This document shows positions 32,897 to 42,048 of a stretch of 64,000 nucleotides of DNA, in pieces. The DNA comes from CBDAQD01 sp965275905 (GTDB lineage: Bacteria; Pseudomonadota; Alphaproteobacteria; Rhizobiales; JAJFHC01): contig CBDHYJ010000081.1 of NCBI GenBank assembly GCA_965275905.1, positions 1 to 64,000 on the forward strand. The letters are read 5' to 3'. The translations under genes were made by a program, and so were the position numbers. Below the pieces are notes generated by a model. That model saw only the letters and a program-made list of their open reading frames with translations. It ran no database searches and was not told the origin of the DNA. How positions within the stretch are numbered: position 1 is the stretch's first letter; each line of letters opens with the position of its first letter.

Positions 32897-33697
32897 TCAA
32901 AGATATCCGTCGGCTCTCAGGCGCTCGAATGCATCTTCAGCTTCGTGGTCCATTGCGCGCCCGGAACGCTCGGCCACTTTCGTGGTCTTGAGTTCGTCGA
33001 TGATCTCGTCGATCGTCTCGGCGTCGCTTTCCACCGGGAACGTAATGTCTTCATCACCGAGAGAGCGGTACCGATTGCCATCCCTGGAAAAATAAAGGCC
33101 TATGGTCGGGATCTCCTCGCGTTGCGTGTAACGCCAGATATCGACCTCGGTCCAGTGCAGCAGCGGGTGGATACGCACATGGGTTCCCGCCGGGAAATCC
33201 GTGTTGAACTGGTCCCAGAACTCCGGCGGCTGATCGCGGAAGTGCCATTGCCCGTCGGCATCGCGAGGACTGAAGACCCGCTCTTTCGCCCGGGTCGCCT
33301 CCTCGTCTCTGCGAATGCCGGCGAACAGACCCTCAAATCCGTGTTTCTCGATGGCGCGTTTCAGGCCCTCTGTCTTGCGCGCGGCAGAGCGCGCCGCAGG
33401 CGGCAGACTCTGATCCACTTCGTCAATCGGCGGGCACTCCTCACGCAGGAAATTCAGCCCCCACTCCGCGGCATAGCGTTCGCGAAACTCGTACATTTCC
33501 TTGAACTTCTTGCCGGTATCGACATGCATCACCGGAAACGGGACATGTCCGAAGAAGGCCTTGCGCGCCAGCCAGATCATGACATTGGAGTCTTTTCCCA
33601 ACGACCACAGCATGGCTAGGTTATCAATCCGGTTGAACGCCTCCCGGAAGATAAAAATGCTCTGGCTTTCGAGCTGATCAAGTCGCGTAATCGGCAT
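32897..33697 (-). CDS. cysD: sulfate adenylyltransferase subunit 2
   Basis: A 266-residue PP-loop (PAPS-reductase-like) enzyme: LWSLGKDSNVMIWLARKAF near 30-48 binds ATP, VMHVDTGKKFKEMYEFR and WTEVDIWRYTQREEIP are CysD hallmarks, and the C-terminal RSGRAMDHEAEDAFERLRADGYL is typical (final DGYL without the usual additional tail). It adenylates sulfate in complex with CysN. First gene of the two-gene cys operon; its promoter must lie in 33698-33980, which I could not resolve further. Confidence 0.94.
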   Translation of the reverse strand: MPITRLDQLESQSIFIFREAFNRIDNLAMLWSLGKDSNVMIWLARKAFFGHVPFPVMHVDTGKKFKEMYEFRERYAAEWGLNFLREECPPIDEVDQSLPPAARSAARKTEGLKRAIEKHGFEGLFAGIRRDEEATRAKERVFSPRDADGQWHFRDQPPEFWDQFNTDFPAGTHVRIHPLLHWTEVDIWRYTQREEIPTIGLYFSRDGNRYRSLGDEDITFPVESDAETIDEIIDELKTTKVAERSGRAMDHEAEDAFERLRADGYL

Positions 33698-33980
33698 TGA
33701 AAGACTCGGTCCTCAGCTGGGTTTTCGAGCGCCGACACCAATCTGAGATCGTATCGATCCGGATCGCGTCAGCATCGTTCTGAATAAAGAACAATCGTTC
33801 GCGTAAAGAAACGTCACTCTTCCGGCAATATCATGATCGCCCCGAATTATAAAGATAAGATGCTGCGATCGTCGGTGGACAATGTCGCCATCTTCGTTCT
33901 ATCCCTATCGCCCCGGCAAGATGGCGTCCACCCTATCGGATTCCGGACTTCCCTCGGGCCGAACAGGAGTTTCAAACCGA

Positions 33981-34748
33981 ATGCCGTTTGAGAGAATCTC
34001 TTTCATCGCGAGCGACGCGCCCGAAGCCACTTCGGCGCTGGACGCCTTGAGCGCGCGATATGGCAATGCGGACACGGACCAAACGGACGTGGTGGTCGCT
34101 CTCGGCGGCGACGGCCTGATGCTGCAGACAATCCACCGGTTTCTGAACTCCGGCATCCCGATCTACGGAATGAACCGGGGCTCCGTGGGATTCCTGATGA
34201 ATGAGTACGCGGAAAGTGACCTGATTGAGCGGCTGGAGCGGGCTGAAGTCGCCAAGGTCTATCCCCTGCGCATGACCGCAACCGACTGCAGCGGCAACGA
34301 GCACACTGCCCTTGCGTTCAATGAAGTGTCCCTGTTGCGCAAGGATTACCAGGCGGCCAAGCTCAGAATCTCGATAGACGGCAAGATCCGCCTTGATGAA
34401 CTCATTTGCGACGGTCTGCTCGTTTCAACGCCGGCCGGCAGCACCGCATACAACCTCTCGGCGCACGGCCCGATCCTGCCGATCGACTCACCGCTTCTCG
34501 CCCTGACCCCGATCAGCGCGTTCAGGCCGCGCAGGTGGCGGGGCGCTTTGCTGCCGCGACAGGCGAAAATCCGCATTGAAGTCCTGGAGACGAAAAAACG
34601 CCCGGTCAATACCGTTGCCGACCACACCCAGTTCAATGACATCGTCGACGTCGAGATCGAGGCGGATGAGAGCAAGAGCGTGGAAATGCTCTTCGACGAG
34701 GGGCACAGCCTCGAGGAACGCATCCTCCACGAGCAGTTCCGCTACTGA
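33981..34748 (+). CDS. nadK: NAD kinase
   Basis: A 255-residue NAD kinase: the catalytic GGDG is at 42-45 (VVVALGGDGLMLQ), followed by YGMNRGSVGFLMNEY, FNEVSLLRKDYQAAKLRI and STPAGSTAYNLSAHGPILP. It phosphorylates NAD+ to NADP+ with ATP. ATG 33981 fits the short alphaproteobacterial form; the frame continues upstream but that part shows no homology. Divergent from cysD; the metallophosphoesterase follows after 35 bases in the same direction. Confidence 0.93.
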   Translation: MPFERISFIASDAPEATSALDALSARYGNADTDQTDVVVALGGDGLMLQTIHRFLNSGIPIYGMNRGSVGFLMNEYAESDLIERLERAEVAKVYPLRMTATDCSGNEHTALAFNEVSLLRKDYQAAKLRISIDGKIRLDELICDGLLVSTPAGSTAYNLSAHGPILPIDSPLLALTPISAFRPRRWRGALLPRQAKIRIEVLETKKRPVNTVADHTQFNDIVDVEIEADESKSVEMLFDEGHSLEERILHEQFRY

Positions 34749-34783
34749 CCGCTCCCACGGCTTCCAGAAAAGCAAGCACGGCG

Positions 34784-35569
34784 ATGAAGTTCATTCACAT
34801 TTCCGATTTCCATTTGAGCGCTCCAGGGTCCTTGCTTTGGGGTCTCGACCCTCACGACCGCGTCGACCGATGTCTGTCCGATATCGGCCGCTGGCATGGT
34901 GACGCCGAGTTTTGCGTAATCACGGGCGATCTTACCGACAAGGGCGAGCCGGACGCCTATGCCTGGCTGGCGGAACGTCTGCGGCACTTTTCGCTGAAGA
35001 CTTTCGTCATTATCGGCAATCACGACGACCGGACGGCCTTGTGTGACGGGATACCCGGCGTTCCCCGCGATCCGAACGGGTTCATCCAGTACGGACACGA
35101 TACCGAAGCTGGACGCTTTCTGTTTCTCGATACCTACAAGGGCCCCGTTTCCGAGGGGCAGTATTGCGACAAGCGTCTCGGGTGGCTTGAAGCAGAACTG
35201 GCGAACGCGGCCGACAGGCCGGTATGGCTGTTCATGCATCACCCCCCGTTCGACATCGGCATTCACTACATGGACAGGATCAAGCTGGAAGATCACGAGC
35301 CGTTTGCCGAAGTCATCAGCCGCCACCCGGACGTCCGGCACATTTTCTTCGGCCATGTACACAGGGCGGTTTCCGTGAACTGGCAGGGCATCCCGTGCAG
35401 TGCGCTTCCCGGCATCAACCACCAGGTACCTTTGAAAAGGGAGAGCGTCGGGACGGCTTACAGCGTCGAACCGCCAATGTACGGGGTCGTGCTGATCGAC
35501 GGACGCCAGACAGTTGTGCATTTTGACGCCTGTCTTGACCGCCACCCCGCTCAAATGGACGTCGGGTGA
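34784..35569 (+). CDS. calcineurin-like phosphodiesterase (CpdA-like)
   Basis: A 261-residue metallophosphoesterase with all blocks in order: ISDFHL (Asp8, His10), VITGDLTDKG, IIGNHDDR, FMHHPPF and FFGHVHRAV. These ligate two metal ions. The length and order match class III cyclic-nucleotide phosphodiesterases (CpdA) and the related glycerophosphodiester hydrolases. Cytoplasmic, no signal peptide. Probably cotranscribed with nadK. Cyclic-AMP hydrolysis is possible but not shown by sequence alone. Confidence 0.87.
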   Translation: MKFIHISDFHLSAPGSLLWGLDPHDRVDRCLSDIGRWHGDAEFCVITGDLTDKGEPDAYAWLAERLRHFSLKTFVIIGNHDDRTALCDGIPGVPRDPNGFIQYGHDTEAGRFLFLDTYKGPVSEGQYCDKRLGWLEAELANAADRPVWLFMHHPPFDIGIHYMDRIKLEDHEPFAEVISRHPDVRHIFFGHVHRAVSVNWQGIPCSALPGINHQVPLKRESVGTAYSVEPPMYGVVLIDGRQTVVHFDACLDRHPAQMDVG

Positions 35570-36033
35570 GCGCCGCCCGGCAACACTGCCGGCACAGGCA
35601 TTCGACCCTCACCGCCCGCAAAACAGCCAAAATCTGGTTTACTTAATAATCTCAACAGCTTGAGACGGAAATCTCACTCGATCTGGCAAGGCAGTTCTGC
35701 ATATGCAAGAATCCGCGGATTTCTGCGGATTTGCGATTAAGCAAATATTAGACCCGATAGCGTATATCTATTACTGCGATCGGGCTCACCAAGACCCGGC
35801 GCAATGACAGGGCTCATCGGCGTCGGGGCCGCTCCGATTTCCCATTGAGAAACAGTGCAGGGCAGCTGGTATTCCCGATTTGAAACACCAGCAGGACTCC
35901 GCGCAGGCAGGGACATCGAAAAAGCCGGAAACGGCTAAGGCTTCTCCAGCGCATTTATTGGACGGCCAGGGGATTCTTGGCACGCCAATTGCGTCAATGC
36001 TCTTGAGCAGGATTATGAACGGGAGCGGCCGGT
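35570..36033. promoter_or_regulatory. 464-base intergenic region with repeated GCGGATTT elements and palindromes
   Basis: No convincing gene. The AT-rich middle contains CTCAA (35651-35655)/TTGAG (35660-35664), the palindrome ATCCGCGGAT (35711-35720), two GCGGATTT direct repeats exactly 10 bases apart (35715-35722, 35725-35732), and CCCGAT (35753-35758)/ATCGGG (35779-35784). It precedes the five-gene envelope operon and probably holds its promoter and binding sites for a regulator encoded elsewhere. Confidence 0.45.
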
Positions 36034-37458
36034 TTGTTCCGAGCGTCGTCAACAGACCCAGGCATCGCCGACGGGGGCAAAACGCTCCGTCGAAGCGAGG
36101 ACACGCGCGCCTACGAGTTCGACGCAGGCGGATTTGTCGAACGATTGACCGCAGTCGATAGCCTTGCCGGGGGCAACTCCAGCGGCGCGAACCGGCACCA
36201 TGCAGGAATTCCCGATAACGCAACATTCCTGGGGGTTTGCGACGATATTCATCTCTACTCCGCGTCATCGCTCGACGCAGTTGCCGGGATCTGGAGAGAA
36301 CTCCAGCAAACCGGATGGTTCACGCCATTTCAGGATTTTGACTGGATCTCGGCCTGGTTGTCGACGAAACCTGAAGGCTCGCGCCCGCCGCTCTCCATGG
36401 TGCTGGGCTACACGGACGATCGCCTGATGATGATTCTGCCGATGGCGCGGATGTGCCGCTTCGGTATCAGCGCGCTCCACTGGGCCGCCGACAACAGCAA
36501 CGACTTCAACGCGCCGATCATCGATCCGCACTTCGTCCCGCAGCTTACGCCCGCCAAAGTGGAGAAGATCTGGGCCCTGCTGGCAAAGAACGACCCGACG
36601 GTTGACGCAATCTGCCTGAAGCGGCAACCCGAACGGATCGCCGGCCACGTCAATCCGTTTGTTACAAGCCGCTCCACAAACAGTTCCTGCAGTTCGCACT
36701 CACTTACCCTGCGCACGGGTTGGACCGAGCTTTATGCTTCGATCAGAAGCACCAAGTCGAGACGCAGACTTCGGGAAAAGTTCAAGAAGCTCAGGAAATC
36801 CGGCCGGGTCAGTTTCCGCAGCGTCCGTGATCCGGTCGCGCGCCGGATCTTTGTCGAACAGATTCTGAGTTGGAAGTCCCGCCAGCTCGAGGGTGCCGGC
36901 GAACGGAACCCATTCGAGGACGGTTCAACAGGCTCGGGCCTCAGATCCACGGTCCTGGACTTCGCCCGCCGCGATCGCGACGCCCGCAAGCTGCGTGTGT
37001 ACGGTCTGTTTGTCGACGGCAAGCCGCAGGCCGGGCTGATAGGGTTCGCGTCCGGCGACACATTTTCGATGCTGACGATGGCTTACGCACCCGACAGCGA
37101 CGGATCCACGTCGCCGGGCCTCTGCCTCCTGCTCAAGACGCTGGAACTGACGGCACGATCAGACCTGAAAGCGTATGACTTTCTCGCCGGCGACGAACCA
37201 TACAAGTTCGAGTGGTGCGACACCCACACCGGCCTGTTCGACAATTTCATCGGCATGACCGCAAGCGGCCTCTTTCTGGCGCTGACACTCCGGCTTCGCC
37301 TTGAGGTCAAGAAAGCAATCAAGTCGAACACATTTCTCTTTGGACGTCTGAAGGCCGCAAACGCCTGGCGCATCCGGCTTGCCGCGCGACTGCGCGGATT
37401 CGAAGGGTCCAAGCCTGTTCACTCTGCGGAAAGCAAACCGGGCCACCGCACGCTTTAG
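36034..37458 (+). CDS. GNAT-family N-acetyltransferase, CelD/BcsL (BioF2-like) type
   Basis: A 474-residue protein of the GNAT_acetyltr_6 group: WFTPFQDFDWISAWL and LRTGWTELYASIRSTKSRRR, then KFKKLRKSGRVSF, LRVYGLFVDGKPQAGLIGF and YDFLAGDEPYKFEWC are typical of CelD/BcsL proteins from polysaccharide loci. Start is uncertain: TTG 36034 has GGGAG eight bases ahead and is the only frame-consistent early start I see; the first ~60 residues look poorly conserved. It is the first gene of the envelope operon. Likely acylates or aminoacylates a glycan or lipid-linked precursor; substrate unknown. Confidence 0.78.
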   Translation: MFRASSTDPGIADGGKTLRRSEDTRAYEFDAGGFVERLTAVDSLAGGNSSGANRHHAGIPDNATFLGVCDDIHLYSASSLDAVAGIWRELQQTGWFTPFQDFDWISAWLSTKPEGSRPPLSMVLGYTDDRLMMILPMARMCRFGISALHWAADNSNDFNAPIIDPHFVPQLTPAKVEKIWALLAKNDPTVDAICLKRQPERIAGHVNPFVTSRSTNSSCSSHSLTLRTGWTELYASIRSTKSRRRLREKFKKLRKSGRVSFRSVRDPVARRIFVEQILSWKSRQLEGAGERNPFEDGSTGSGLRSTVLDFARRDRDARKLRVYGLFVDGKPQAGLIGFASGDTFSMLTMAYAPDSDGSTSPGLCLLLKTLELTARSDLKAYDFLAGDEPYKFEWCDTHTGLFDNFIGMTASGLFLALTLRLRLEVKKAIKSNTFLFGRLKAANAWRIRLAARLRGFEGSKPVHSAESKPGHRTL

Positions 37459-37486
37459 CGAGGCACTGGCAAAACGGGAGATGACT

Positions 37487-38191
37487 ATGGCACTCACGTC
37501 CCATACCGATGCAACCGTCTTCGATGTCAGGAGGCAGTTGAACCGGCAATCCACGTCGTTGGCGACCAGTCTGCTGATCTGGCTGCTGACCTTTGTCCCG
37601 CCCGTCATTCTCATGCTCGGAGTCGCATTCCAGCCGTGGGTCTCGCCCGGCGATCTGTTGCGCGATCCGCTCGCTGTCGCGGAGATGACGGACAATTGCT
37701 GCAAGGTTTATTTCGGCGCGGTCTCCAATCTCGGCATCGTCCTGTGGATGGCGGGGGCCGCCGTCTGCCTGTTTGCCGCAGCCGTCATCGTGACGGCCGA
37801 CCGGACCGACGTCACCGCCCGTTTTCTGCTGGCAGGCGGATTGCTCACCGGCTTTCTCGGCTTCGACGATCTCTTCCTTGTTCACGAGAACGTACTGCCC
37901 GCATTCGGGGTTCCCGAGGTGGTCACCTACGGCGCCTACGGACTGCTCGGCCTGAGCTATCTGATCTTCTTCTGGCGCCAGATCTTCTCGAACCGGTTTG
38001 TGATGTTCGGCCTTGCAGGCGGCCTGCTCGCACTCAGCGTCACCATCGACTGGTTCATCCACACCGACGCAGACTGGCGGATTCTTCTGGAAGACGGCGC
38101 CAAGATCACCGGCATCACCGCATGGATCTCGTTCCACGCCATCGCGGCGTGGAGTGCTCTCGATCGCTACATCGGCGGCCACACCAGGTAG
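37487..38191 (+). CDS. polytopic membrane protein of unknown function
   Basis: A 234-residue protein with six or so hydrophobic helices (LATSLLIWLLTFVPPVILML, VLWMAGAAVCLFAAAVIV, FLLAGGLLTGFLGFDDLFLV, GAYGLLGLSYLIFFWRQIF, GLAGGLLALSVTIDWFI, GITAWISFHAIAAWSALDRY). Acidic/His residues inside membrane segments (GFDDLFLVHE, TIDWFIHTDADW) could form a buried metal or acid-base site. I do not recognise the family. ATG 37487 is preferred because GGGAG lies six bases before it; ATG 37481 abuts that site. It lies between the acetyltransferase and the ATP-grasp gene with 28- and 12-base gaps. Confidence 0.72.
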   Translation: MALTSHTDATVFDVRRQLNRQSTSLATSLLIWLLTFVPPVILMLGVAFQPWVSPGDLLRDPLAVAEMTDNCCKVYFGAVSNLGIVLWMAGAAVCLFAAAVIVTADRTDVTARFLLAGGLLTGFLGFDDLFLVHENVLPAFGVPEVVTYGAYGLLGLSYLIFFWRQIFSNRFVMFGLAGGLLALSVTIDWFIHTDADWRILLEDGAKITGITAWISFHAIAAWSALDRYIGGHTR

Positions 38192-38203
38192 CGGCGGAAA
38201 ACG

Positions 38204-39550
38204 ATGCGGCAAAACAATACCAGGCCGGGCCAAACCGGCGGAACCATACTGCTTCTGGGCAATTACCGTCCGGCGGTCGCCGTTGCGCGCGCACTTGCAG
38301 CCGACGGATGGCGCATCATGCTCGGTTTCGAGGGCGAGGATCTCGGCGCCGACTGCAGCAGCCACGTCGACGAGATCTGGGACCATCCGAACCTCGAAGA
38401 TGAGCCCCGGGCCCTGATTGACGCGTTGACCGCGCTGATCGAACGCCGCCCGGACGTCACGGCACTTCTGCCGGTCTCCGAGGAATTCATGCTCTTCCTG
38501 GCGAAACATGACGTCCTGCTTCGAGACCGGATAACGCTTGTCTCGCCGAACCGGCTTGTCGTCGCGACATTCTCCGACAAGCTGAAAGCACTGGATTTCG
38601 CCACGGAATGCGGCGTCAGCACACTGCCCTACGCGCGCGTCTCGGACTATCGCTCGCTGCTCTCATCGGCCGACCGGATCGGATTCCCGCTGACGATCAG
38701 GGCATTCGGCGCGACCGCCAGACTGGGGCTCAAAAAGGCGCTGATCGTTCACAATTTCGCCGAACTGACAGAGGAGATGCCGGATTGGCCTGACGGTCAT
38801 GACGCTCTGCTCCTGCAGCGCTACGCATCGGGCGCCCGCCACAACGTCTACTTCGCAGCCAGGGACGGTCAGATCATCGGCGCCCTGGAGACCCGCATCT
38901 CGCGGACCGACCATCCGGAAGGCACCGGCCTTGCGGTCGAGGGCATGACGGTCGAATCGAGCCCTGCGCTGTTCAACAGCACCGCCCGGCTCGCCGCGGC
39001 GATCCGCTACACCGGAATCGGCCTGACCCAGTTCATCGTGTCGGATGACGGCAAGCGGCATTGCTTCCTGGAACTCAATCCCCGGATCTCCGGCAGCCAC
39101 GCCGTTCCCGAGATGGCCGGCCTGCCCTTGACCCGTCTTGCTCTGGAACTCGCGGGACCGAATTCGCGCCGCAACGCGCCGGAAGCCGAGGCCATCGAGA
39201 CCATCTCCGCGCTGCTCGAAGGCCAGCCCGGACTGAAATATGTCTGGACCGGCGGCGATCTGCTCGGCGCAAAACACGCTTTCATGCGCAGGGAAATCTC
39301 GGCCGGCGAAACAGCCTTGTGGATGCTGCGTGCAGCCCACGCCGCCGTTACGGCGAAAATCAGGATGGTGTGGTCGTGGCGCGATCCCGTGCCCGGACTT
39401 CTCTATCTCTTCGTCTTTCTGCCGCGTTGCGGAAAGTTGGGAGCGCTGCTCAGGAACTTCGCCGCCGGAAGAAAACGCAGGCGCGTCATCAACACAAAGC
39501 AAAATCACCCGCGTGATCGGGAGTTATTGGGAGGCCAGGGCAATGCGTAG
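38204..39550 (+). CDS. ATP-grasp domain ligase
   Basis: A 448-residue protein with an N-terminal Rossmann-like preATP-grasp domain (GGTILLLGNYRPAVAVARAL), the ATP-grasp core (KLKALDFATECGVSTLPYA, FPLTIRAFGATARLGLKKAL) and the metal-binding FLELNPRISGSHAVPEMAG. Such enzymes join a carboxylate to an amine or thiol through an acyl-phosphate. The closest general group is carbamoyl-phosphate-synthase-like ligases found in envelope and secondary-metabolite loci. The C-terminal ~80 residues are basic and extra. It overlaps the FemAB-like gene by eight bases. Substrates unknown. Confidence 0.8.
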   Translation: MRQNNTRPGQTGGTILLLGNYRPAVAVARALAADGWRIMLGFEGEDLGADCSSHVDEIWDHPNLEDEPRALIDALTALIERRPDVTALLPVSEEFMLFLAKHDVLLRDRITLVSPNRLVVATFSDKLKALDFATECGVSTLPYARVSDYRSLLSSADRIGFPLTIRAFGATARLGLKKALIVHNFAELTEEMPDWPDGHDALLLQRYASGARHNVYFAARDGQIIGALETRISRTDHPEGTGLAVEGMTVESSPALFNSTARLAAAIRYTGIGLTQFIVSDDGKRHCFLELNPRISGSHAVPEMAGLPLTRLALELAGPNSRRNAPEAEAIETISALLEGQPGLKYVWTGGDLLGAKHAFMRREISAGETALWMLRAAHAAVTAKIRMVWSWRDPVPGLLYLFVFLPRCGKLGALLRNFAAGRKRRRVINTKQNHPRDRELLGGQGNA

Positions 39551-40691
39551 CATCGAATTCAGCGATTCACTCGACGCCGTTGTCGGCGCCGTCCCGGAAC
39601 AGCGGCAGGTCGATCGGGCGCAGGATACGCACATCGAGAAGGTGGATGGCCATCAATGGGACGCATTCGCGGCCGGCTTTGCCGAAGCAGGTCAGGAGCA
39701 GACCGACTGTCACAACGCGGCCCGCTGGGGCGCAGAGCGGCTTGAACGCGTCATCGTCCGCCGCGGCGGCGTCGTTGTCGGCGGCGCCATAGTCATCCTC
39801 GTGAAAATGCCGGGCCTCGATCGCGGCGTCGCCCTTACCAAGTGGGGCCCGCTGTGGCGCCGGCTTGGACAACCTGCCGACCCGCAGGGATTGCAGACCG
39901 TTCTTGAAGCACTGAAACACGAATATGCCGAAACGCGCGGCTACTACCTGACCGTTCTGCCGCATGCCGAGCCTGAAGTCGGCCAGACCATGCAGGATAC
40001 GCTCGACGGTCTGGGCTTTCGTCCCGGCTGGTCGTGGAATCATCCGGATCGCTATCTCGTCAACGTCCATATTGATCCGGCAGAACTGCGCAAGAGCCTG
40101 GCGCAGAAATGGCGCTACAATCTCAACAAGTCCGCGAAGAAAAACCTGCACATCGAGGTAGCGGACCGCGAGACCGGTCTCGAGCAGTTCATGGCGCTTT
40201 ACGACCAGATGATGGCGCGCAAGCAGTTCCTTGATTCATCGACCATCGACACGCTGCCTTTCCTGATGCAGTCGTCCGTCGAAGCCTTCCGGCCCGAGGT
40301 TATCCTCGTCCATCACGACGGCAAGCCGACCGCCGGTGCAGTCGTCGACCTGTCCGGTGACCGGGCGGTCTACCTCTACGGCGCGACCGACGACGCGGCC
40401 CTCGGCCTGAAGGCCGGTTACGCCATGCACTGGTGGATCGCCGAATGGCTGTGCGGCATGCCGGACATCCGCTGGTACGATCTCGGCGGCACCGACGGTG
40501 ACGCGGGTCTGCACCAGTTCAAGAAGGGCATGGTCGGCAAGCAGGGCAAGATCCTGCCCACTCCGCCGAGCCGGAACTATTGCAACTCGATCGCCTCGGC
40601 GGCGATCGGGCGCTCCATATTCGCGCTTCGCGACGCGAAGGCCCACGTGACCCGCCTCAGACACAGGATGTCGTCAGTACTGGCAAAATGA
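39543..40691 (+). CDS. FemAB-like aminoacyl/acyltransferase (GNAT fold)
   Basis: A 382-residue protein with two tandem GNAT-like halves. WRYNLNKSAKKNLHIEV, PEVILVHHDGKPTAGAVVDL, VYLYGATDDAALGLKAGYAM and IRWYDLGGTDGDAGLHQFKKG are the signatures of lipid II:glycine glycyltransferase (FemABX) relatives. FemX-type enzymes move an amino acid from tRNA to a lipid-linked or peptide acceptor; PEP-CTERM/EPS loci contain relatives of unknown acceptor. ATG 39543 follows GGGAGG. Its stop overlaps the flippase start by four bases, so the two are coupled. Confidence 0.82.
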   Translation: MRSIEFSDSLDAVVGAVPEQRQVDRAQDTHIEKVDGHQWDAFAAGFAEAGQEQTDCHNAARWGAERLERVIVRRGGVVVGGAIVILVKMPGLDRGVALTKWGPLWRRLGQPADPQGLQTVLEALKHEYAETRGYYLTVLPHAEPEVGQTMQDTLDGLGFRPGWSWNHPDRYLVNVHIDPAELRKSLAQKWRYNLNKSAKKNLHIEVADRETGLEQFMALYDQMMARKQFLDSSTIDTLPFLMQSSVEAFRPEVILVHHDGKPTAGAVVDLSGDRAVYLYGATDDAALGLKAGYAMHWWIAEWLCGMPDIRWYDLGGTDGDAGLHQFKKGMVGKQGKILPTPPSRNYCNSIASAAIGRSIFALRDAKAHVTRLRHRMSSVLAK

Positions 40692-42037
40692 AGAAGCTGA
40701 GCCTCTCAAAACTGCTGGCACGATCATCCGTGCTCATGGCCGCCCGTCTTGTCGGCGGGGGCATCGCGTTCGGCACCAATCTGCTCATAGCGCGCCACTT
40801 CGGCGCCGAAACCCTGGGCCTTGTCGCGCTGGCAATGGCATTTGTCAGCCTCCTTGCGCTCGCCGTGTCCCTCGGCCGGCCGGCGGTCGGCATGATGTTC
40901 ATTTCGGAGTACCTCGAGCAGAAAAAACTCAAGGACATCCGCGGCTTCATCGTGGTCGGCTACCGCACGATCGCCTTTATGTCGGTGATCATCATCGTCG
41001 CGTTCCTCGCCTTCTCGCCGTTTGCGGATCAGTTCGTCCATGGCGACCAGATCCTCGCCGCGGCTTTCGCATGCCTGATGGCGCCGGCATTCGCGATCAT
41101 CAACTTCAACGGCGGAATCCTCACCGGCTATCGCCGTCAGTTGCTCGCACTGATGCCCGATCTCGTTCTCAAGCCGGTTCTGATTCTGATCGCCGTCGTT
41201 GCCTTCAGTCAGGTCACGTCGGTCACGTCCCCGCATGTGCTGCTCGCAGGCTTCTGCCTGGCACTCTGGCTGACGGCGGGTTTCCAGGCTTTGATCATCC
41301 GCAAACAGCGTGTCTTTCCGCATGAACGGGCGAATGTCAGCGATGCCAAAAGGTGGCGCAAGAAAGCCGCCCCGTGGATCGCCATCATCCTGCTGTCGGA
41401 CTATGTCGTCGAACTGCACCTCCTCGCCGCGGGTCTGATCGTCGGCCCGGCCGAGGTCGCGATCCTCCATGTCTGCTTCCGCCTGCGCATGCTCGCAAGT
41501 TTCGGCATGCGGGCGCTCTACTCCTTCGTCATGCCGGACTTCTACGCCGCACACTCCAAGGGTGACCGTGCCCAGATGGGCCAGACCATGACACGCGGCA
41601 ACGCGCTGGCGCTCGGTTACACGCTTTGTGTCTGCGCCGGCATGGCCGTCTTGGGGCCATGGCTGCTCGGGCTCTTCGGTGACGACTTTGCAGCCGGTTA
41701 CTGGACCCTGATCATCGTCGCCCTGACGATGATCCCCCGTGCCATCTTCGGGCCCGCGACCGCCGTCATGGCCGCGGCCGGCGAACAGCGCTCGATGATA
41801 ATCGTTCTCGTCATGGGTGTGGCTGTATCGATGCTCTTCTGCATCGCCACGTTCCAGACGCTCGGCATGAACAGCATCGCACTCGGCTACGCGGTATCGA
41901 TCACGTTCGTTTCGGTGGCCCAGTGGTGGCGTACGCTCAGGGAGACCGGCGTCGACTGTTCCATCTTTTCTGCGCTCACAATGAACCGCGGTTCGGACGA
42001 CAAGATCGAGCCGGCGGCAACGGCCGCCCGCACCTGA
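40688..42037 (+). CDS. oligosaccharide flippase family (Wzx/MATE-like) membrane protein
   Basis: A 449-residue inner-membrane protein with about twelve helices and the Wzx N-terminal pattern (SSVLMAARLVGGGIAFGTNL, LIARHFGAETLGLVALA). It would move a lipid-linked building block from the cytoplasmic to the periplasmic side. ATG 40688 overlaps the FemAB-like stop (ATGA). It is the last of five same-strand genes. The operon has no glycosyltransferase, polymerase or ligase, so its cargo is unclear and probably decorated by the preceding enzymes. Confidence 0.85.
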   Translation: MKKLSLSKLLARSSVLMAARLVGGGIAFGTNLLIARHFGAETLGLVALAMAFVSLLALAVSLGRPAVGMMFISEYLEQKKLKDIRGFIVVGYRTIAFMSVIIIVAFLAFSPFADQFVHGDQILAAAFACLMAPAFAIINFNGGILTGYRRQLLALMPDLVLKPVLILIAVVAFSQVTSVTSPHVLLAGFCLALWLTAGFQALIIRKQRVFPHERANVSDAKRWRKKAAPWIAIILLSDYVVELHLLAAGLIVGPAEVAILHVCFRLRMLASFGMRALYSFVMPDFYAAHSKGDRAQMGQTMTRGNALALGYTLCVCAGMAVLGPWLLGLFGDDFAAGYWTLIIVALTMIPRAIFGPATAVMAAAGEQRSMIIVLVMGVAVSMLFCIATFQTLGMNSIALGYAVSITFVSVAQWWRTLRETGVDCSIFSALTMNRGSDDKIEPAATAART

Positions 42038-42048
42038 CCGTGCGACCG

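Noticed and set aside
35880..36161. 93-codon frame starting with TTG before the acetyltransferase gene.
   Set aside because: Overlaps the acetyltransferase start in another frame, becomes Arg-rich noise, and has no homology signal I can see.
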